A stretch of DNA of 64,000 nt, from positions 2,830,001 to 2,894,000 of the forward strand of contig BRXU01000013.1 of assembly GCA_030267565.1 (NCBI GenBank), written 5' to 3'. This document shows, piece by piece, positions 60,318-64,000 of this stretch. The notes below the pieces were generated by a model, which made no database searches, was not told the origin of the DNA, and saw only the letters and a list, made by a program, of their open reading frames with translations. The stretch's first letter is position 1. Each line of letters starts with the position of its first letter. The position numbers and the translations under genes were made by a program. The stretch is from Pleodorina starrii. Lineage: Eukaryota > Chlorophyta > Chlorophyceae > Chlamydomonadales > Volvocaceae.

Positions 60318-63300
60318 TCACATAAAACCCGTAGGCGGCAAGTGCCGCTCCCGCTCCCGCCCCCGCCCTCCCCGCCCTCTCCCTCCTCCCTCCCCGCCCC
60401 CTCTCCCTCCCCCACCACCCCCGCCCTCCCCGCCTCCTGCGCCGCCGCCGCCACTGCTGCTGTTGTTGTAAGCCTCGTCCGACGCGCGCGCCGCCGCCAG
60501 CCGCCTCTGCATTGAGCTGTGGGTGGCCTCCAGCTCGGAGAACGCGCGCCGACCCGCCTCCGCCTCCGCCAGATGTCGTGATAGGGTCCCCACACGCGCC
60601 TCCAAAACGGATACCTGAGAGCGCAGCTGATCCGCCTCTCCGGCCTGGGTGGAGGACGGGGAGATGGAGGTGGAATGGTGGCGAGGGGATTGGTTTGGGT
60701 TGGGCTGGGTGAGTCGGACACTCGGGTTGGGCTGAATGGGGCGAGGGCGCGAGGTTGCGGGCGCGAGGGGGCCGCCGGAGCCCACTGCCCGCCCAGCAGC
60801 AGCAGCACGGTGCGACACGCCGCCCTCCACACCTCCCCTCCCTCCACCTCGAAGTGGCCGAGGGCAGTGGGCAGAGGCACCATGCAGGCCCGGTTCTGCC
60901 ACACCCGGTCAAAGGCCCCCCTCGCGGCCCAGGTCTACAGGGTGCGTAGCGTTTTCGCCACTGCCCCACCCCCCGCCCCGCCCCGGTGCCTTCGCCTTTG
61001 CCCCCGTCCCCATCCCCATCCCCAGCCAGCCTGCTTGCCTGGACAGCATGTGTTTCCTCTGCCCTCCTCCCCTCCATCTCCTCCGCCTTCACCCCCATCC
61101 CCCACTCACCGTCGCGGCGGCTACCCCCAGCTCCCCCGTCAGCTGCGCGATGTGGTTGTCCTTCGCCGCCATCTGACCCCGGATGACGGCCACCTCTGCA
61201 GCACCAAACCAATGAACAACACACCACATCACGCACCACATCACACGAAAAACACGCTGGGTGGGTTGGGTGCGGGCATCTGCCGGAGCACTGCCAAATG
61301 CTCCACCCTCCCAAGCCCCATTCCCCCTCTGTTTTTGCTCTGTGGTCCCCCCCCCCACGGGAATGAATAACACCACGCAGCCGGGTCCGGTTGCGGGTGC
61401 GTGTCCGGGTCCAAGCTGACAGGGGACCCACAGGGTCAAGGGGCAGGTTGACCAGCGGGGCGACCGGGCAGCGGGAGGGGCTGGATACGGAAGCCAGCCA
61501 TTACGCCCCTCAAAACCCCCGTGGGTTGGTAGCCCAGCCCGCGCTCCTGCCCCCTGGGCCCCCCCCACCCCAACACACACCAGTCCGTGGGCACCCCCGG
61601 CCTCGCCCCCAGATCCCTCTGTCCGAGAACCCGAAGGCTGTGCGGCCTGAGAGGGACGTCCACACCCATTCCCGCCCACCCGCACACACCCACACCCACA
61701 CACACACGCACACCCGCACGCGTCCCTCCCATACCGGCCCACATCCCGTATCCCCCACCCACCCACCCACCCCACATCCCCCACCCACCCACCCCACCCT
61801 GCAGCAGCTGCTGGTAGTCCCCCTTGGCCTGACGGAGGGCGGCCTCCAATTGGCCTAAGCGGGCCGTGGTTTCGGGGCTGGGACCGGGAGGCGGCGCGGC
61901 AGCAGCAGCAGCCGCAGCAGCAGCGGCTTCCGCCATCTGCTTCTGCGCCGCCCTCAGCGCCACTTGCAGCTGGTACCTGACAGGCGAACGAACGAGGGGA
62001 GGGCAGGGGCGGGGAGGGGCGGGAAGCTGAATGAAGATGAAACCAGCAGCGGTGGGACGGATGCGCAAGGGGAAGGGCAAAGGAGGCAGGAGCAGGCCCC
62101 CCTCTCTTCACCTGTCCTCCAGCACCTCGTTCAGTTCCCCCTGGCAAGAGCTCAGCGCCGCATCCAGCCCCGCCCTGGCGGCCGCCTCCTCCTCCAACCG
62201 GGAGGTCAGTTCCTGGGGGGGGGGCGGCGGGGGGGCAGGAGGGGGACCGGAACAGGGGGGCCGGGGGGCGGGCGGGAGGGGGAAGCGCAGGCCAGGTTGG
62301 AGGGGACGTACCGGGTGGATACCGTATCGACGCAATCTTTTTGCGACGCGGTTATTTTGCGAGGCGCCGGTAGGAGTTTATTTCGAAACTTTTGAAATTT
62401 GCGAGCTCTTGAGCCGTATGTACAAGTTTGCGAACTCGCATCTTATCGTCAGCGCAAAGGCATTGCATTCTACTGAAGGAATTGGACAAACCGGGTGCCA
62501 TACCTGCTTCACGCCACCCATCCGCCCCACAGCCACGGGCTTAGCCTTGGTCTGCTTGCCTTTCGCAGTGGCCTTCCCGCGTTCCCGGCCCCCCTCCCCC
62601 GTGCAGCACGCAGCCTGCCCACCCTCTCACCCCGCTGCCCTTCCTCCCCGCCTGCCACGGCCCCTTGCCGGCTGGGACCGGCCGGCCCCCGTAAGCTCCA
62701 CCGCTGTCGCCGCCTCTACTCCCCGACCGGCCGTGCCCGCCATAGCCCCGGTAACCCTTCCCCGCCGGCCTCCACAGCGCCCCCGCCACCCGCAGCTCGA
62801 GGCAAATAATTTATATTTGCGAGAAGATTTTGCGAGATGCCTTGGGAGTTTTTTTGGAAACTTTAAATATTTGTGTTGTAAACTACTGGCTGCCATCCCG
62901 AGCGCTCGGGATGGCAGCCAGTAGTTTTAAACAATAGAAGTGCACGTGGGGTCCCCTCCTACCCGGCTGTGCCCCTTGCACAGCCAGTACTCCGGCGCCG
63001 GCGATGCAGCCCGAAGTAGTTTACACGTATTCCCCCGGCAACGTGCCGGACACCGGACTCTTCCCGGTGTATCTCGATGGACTTCGTGTGCTCCTACCGA
63101 GATTCATACCCGACCCCTCCGGGCACAACCATTGTTGTAAACTACTGGCTGCCATCCCGAGTTTTGTTTGACACTTTGCGAGGTCCCAAACAGTTAATTA
63201 TTTATTCGCAAAAAGATTGCGTCGGTACGGTAGTCGGACGGGAGAGGGGTGCCAACGGGGGTGGAAGAGGGAGAGGGAGCGCGGCGGAAGCGCATACACA

Positions 63301-64000
63301 CACATGCACACACGGGTTTACGACCCTTTCCAACCCCACCCCTCGTCCCCACCCAGATCTCGAGACAGCTTTCGGACTGTTCCCCTTCTCCTCACCGCAA
63401 TCTCCTTCCCCCCACCCACCCACCCACCCACCCCCCTTTCTGTTACTTTACTGTATACGGGCTCCGGCCTATACGTGGATACACCCCCCGCCCCCCCCCC
63501 CCACACACGCACACACACACGCACACACCTGCAGCTGCGCCCGGAGTGCCCCCGCCTCGGCTGCCGCAGCGGCGGCGTCAAGAACGGAGGCCGCGGCGGC
63601 GGCGGCGGCGGCTGGGTCCGGCACTAGCACTGGCCCTGGCACTGGCGCCGCCGCCGCCTCCGTCTCGTCCTTCGGCGCGTTCTTCATCTCCGCTACAGTG
63701 CCCTGCAGGCCCCTCACCAGCCCCTCCAGCGCCTGGCTGCTGCCTCGGAGGGCGTCCAGCTGCAGGGAGGGCAGGGGAACACCGGGAGGAAGGGGCGGGG
63801 GTGGGGGAGAGGGGGGAGCCAGAGGGTGTTGGCACGGCCGGTGCGTGCGTGCATGTGTGTGTATGTGTGTATGTGTGTGTGTGCAAGGCTGCGGAGTGGC
63901 GTTGGTCGCCATCCATGCACATCCATGCGGAAGAGGATGTGGTCTTATCTCTTATGCAGGCGTGTGTGGGTCAGGTCAGGTCATAGGGTCAGGTCATAGG
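60318..64000 (-). CDS. Coiled-coil protein, 5' end beyond the right edge
   Basis: Exons recovered on the minus strand: 63759-63529, 62212-62112, 61976-61798, 61195-61110, 60934 to an uncertain end, and 60644-60318 (TGA). Phases agree through the fourth exon. Segments: LDALRGSSQALEGLVRGLQG; ELTSRLEEEAAARAGLDAAL; LQVALRAAQKQMAEA; LGQLEAALRQAKGDYQQLLQ; EVAVIRGQMAAKDNHIAQLT; then DQLRSQVSVLEARVGTLSRH, FSELEATHSSMQRRLAAA and a Gly-rich tail ending GFM. The heptad-like pattern is clear, so it is probably a structural coiled-coil protein; I recognise no family. The exon at 60934 opens TWAARGAFDRVWQNRACMVP, but three GT donors keep phase, so its end is open. The 1.3-kb intron between the first two listed exons carries the mobile element at 62320-63232. 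Confidence 0.65.
62880..62927. repeat. Perfect 48-bp palindrome
   Basis: The sequence reads identically on both strands around the centre 62903/62904 (AGCGCT). Each arm is AACTACTGGCTGCCATCCCG plus flanking bases. As RNA or single-stranded DNA it would form a 24-bp hairpin with almost no loop. Confidence 0.9.
62905..63161. mobile_element. Nested 257-bp MITE-like element
   Basis: Left end CTCGGGATGGCAGCCAGTAG and right end complementary to it at 63161, forming inverted repeats of about 23 perfect bases plus further near matches. A third copy of the same end lies at 62874-62902, in direct orientation with the right end over 29 bases, and creates the palindrome. The interior has no coding frame. 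It looks like a small element inserted next to an older end, all inside the larger element. Confidence 0.6.
63458..63482 (+). repeat. Dispersed 25-bp motif, copy 7
   Basis: Identical in core to copy 6 (CGGGCTCCGGCCTATACGTG then GATAC), again followed by a C run, in an intron of the coiled-coil gene and antisense to it. Confidence 0.7.

Larger units (their letters stand above)
62320..63232. mobile_element. Nonautonomous inverted-repeat element, 913 bp
   Basis: Terminal inverted repeats of 27 bp with one mismatch: TACCGTATCGACGCAATC plus nine bases at 62320-62346, and its complement at 63206-63232. The element is AT-richer than its surroundings and has no transposase-like frame. TA at both ends could be a target-site duplication. 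Inside the ends, an about 45-bp sequence (TTTTGCGAGGCGCC at about 62355, TTTTGCGAGATGCC at about 62829) is repeated directly in diverged form. It sits in an intron of the coiled-coil gene and contains a second element. Confidence 0.75.

Overview
The window looks like nuclear DNA of a volvocine/chlamydomonad green alga. The sequence is GC-rich with intron-dense genes and GTGAGT/GTAAGT-type donors. Several genes are followed by TGTAA, the usual polyadenylation signal in this group, and TTTTAGGG telomere-type octamers are scattered through the noncoding DNA. The encoded proteins also fit: a WSC–(PPSPP)–PAN matrix-type protein, a plant-type RBM22/MAC5 and an AMT ammonium transporter, many with Ala/Gly/Pro/Gln low-complexity runs. 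I rebuilt exon chains by hand from splice sites, reading phase and family conservation. No RNA evidence was available.

Layout. (1) 1-1354, minus: 5' part of an F-box protein running off the left edge. (2) 1749-4006, minus: ribosomal protein eL19, five exons, complete. (3) 4409-7019, plus: RBM22/MAC5-like splicing factor, five exons, sharing a 0.4-kb head-to-head promoter with eL19. (4) 11420-13638, plus: unrecognised 688-residue low-complexity protein. (5) 20941-25057, minus: acetyl-CoA C-acetyltransferase (thiolase), eight exons. (6) 25537-30902, plus: LTV1 40S assembly factor, nine exons, divergent from the thiolase. (7) 34016-36668, plus: secreted WSC–proline-rich–PAN protein. (8) 38735-40732, minus: PLAC8 Cys-rich protein. 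(9) 42341-46062, plus: nine-exon coiled-coil protein, possibly ciliary. (10) 52764-57394, minus: AMT ammonium transporter, ten exons including an 11-nt micro-exon. (11) 57923-58498, plus: small coiled-coil protein. (12) 60318 to the right edge, minus: coiled-coil protein with a nested pair of terminal-inverted-repeat elements in one intron.

Between the genes lie several long stretches (7.0-11.4, 13.6-20.9, 30.9-34.0, 46.1-52.8, 58.5-60.3 kb) where I found no convincing coding exon. They hold microsatellites, short duplications and candidate poly(A) signals. The genes form no operon or shared pathway: two serve ribosome production (eL19, LTV1), one splicing, one acetyl-CoA metabolism, one ammonium uptake, one probably the extracellular matrix. 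Three divergent pairs (eL19/RBM22, thiolase/LTV1, AMT/small coiled coil) have short shared upstream regions.

No new multi-gene system was found. The most interesting signals are the AMT micro-exon, the nested inverted-repeat elements at 62.3-63.2 kb, a roughly 25-bp motif present seven times in noncoding DNA, a repeated GACCCRYGGGTC near-palindrome, loss of two zinc ligands in RBM22, and a cluster of four inferred GC-AG introns.
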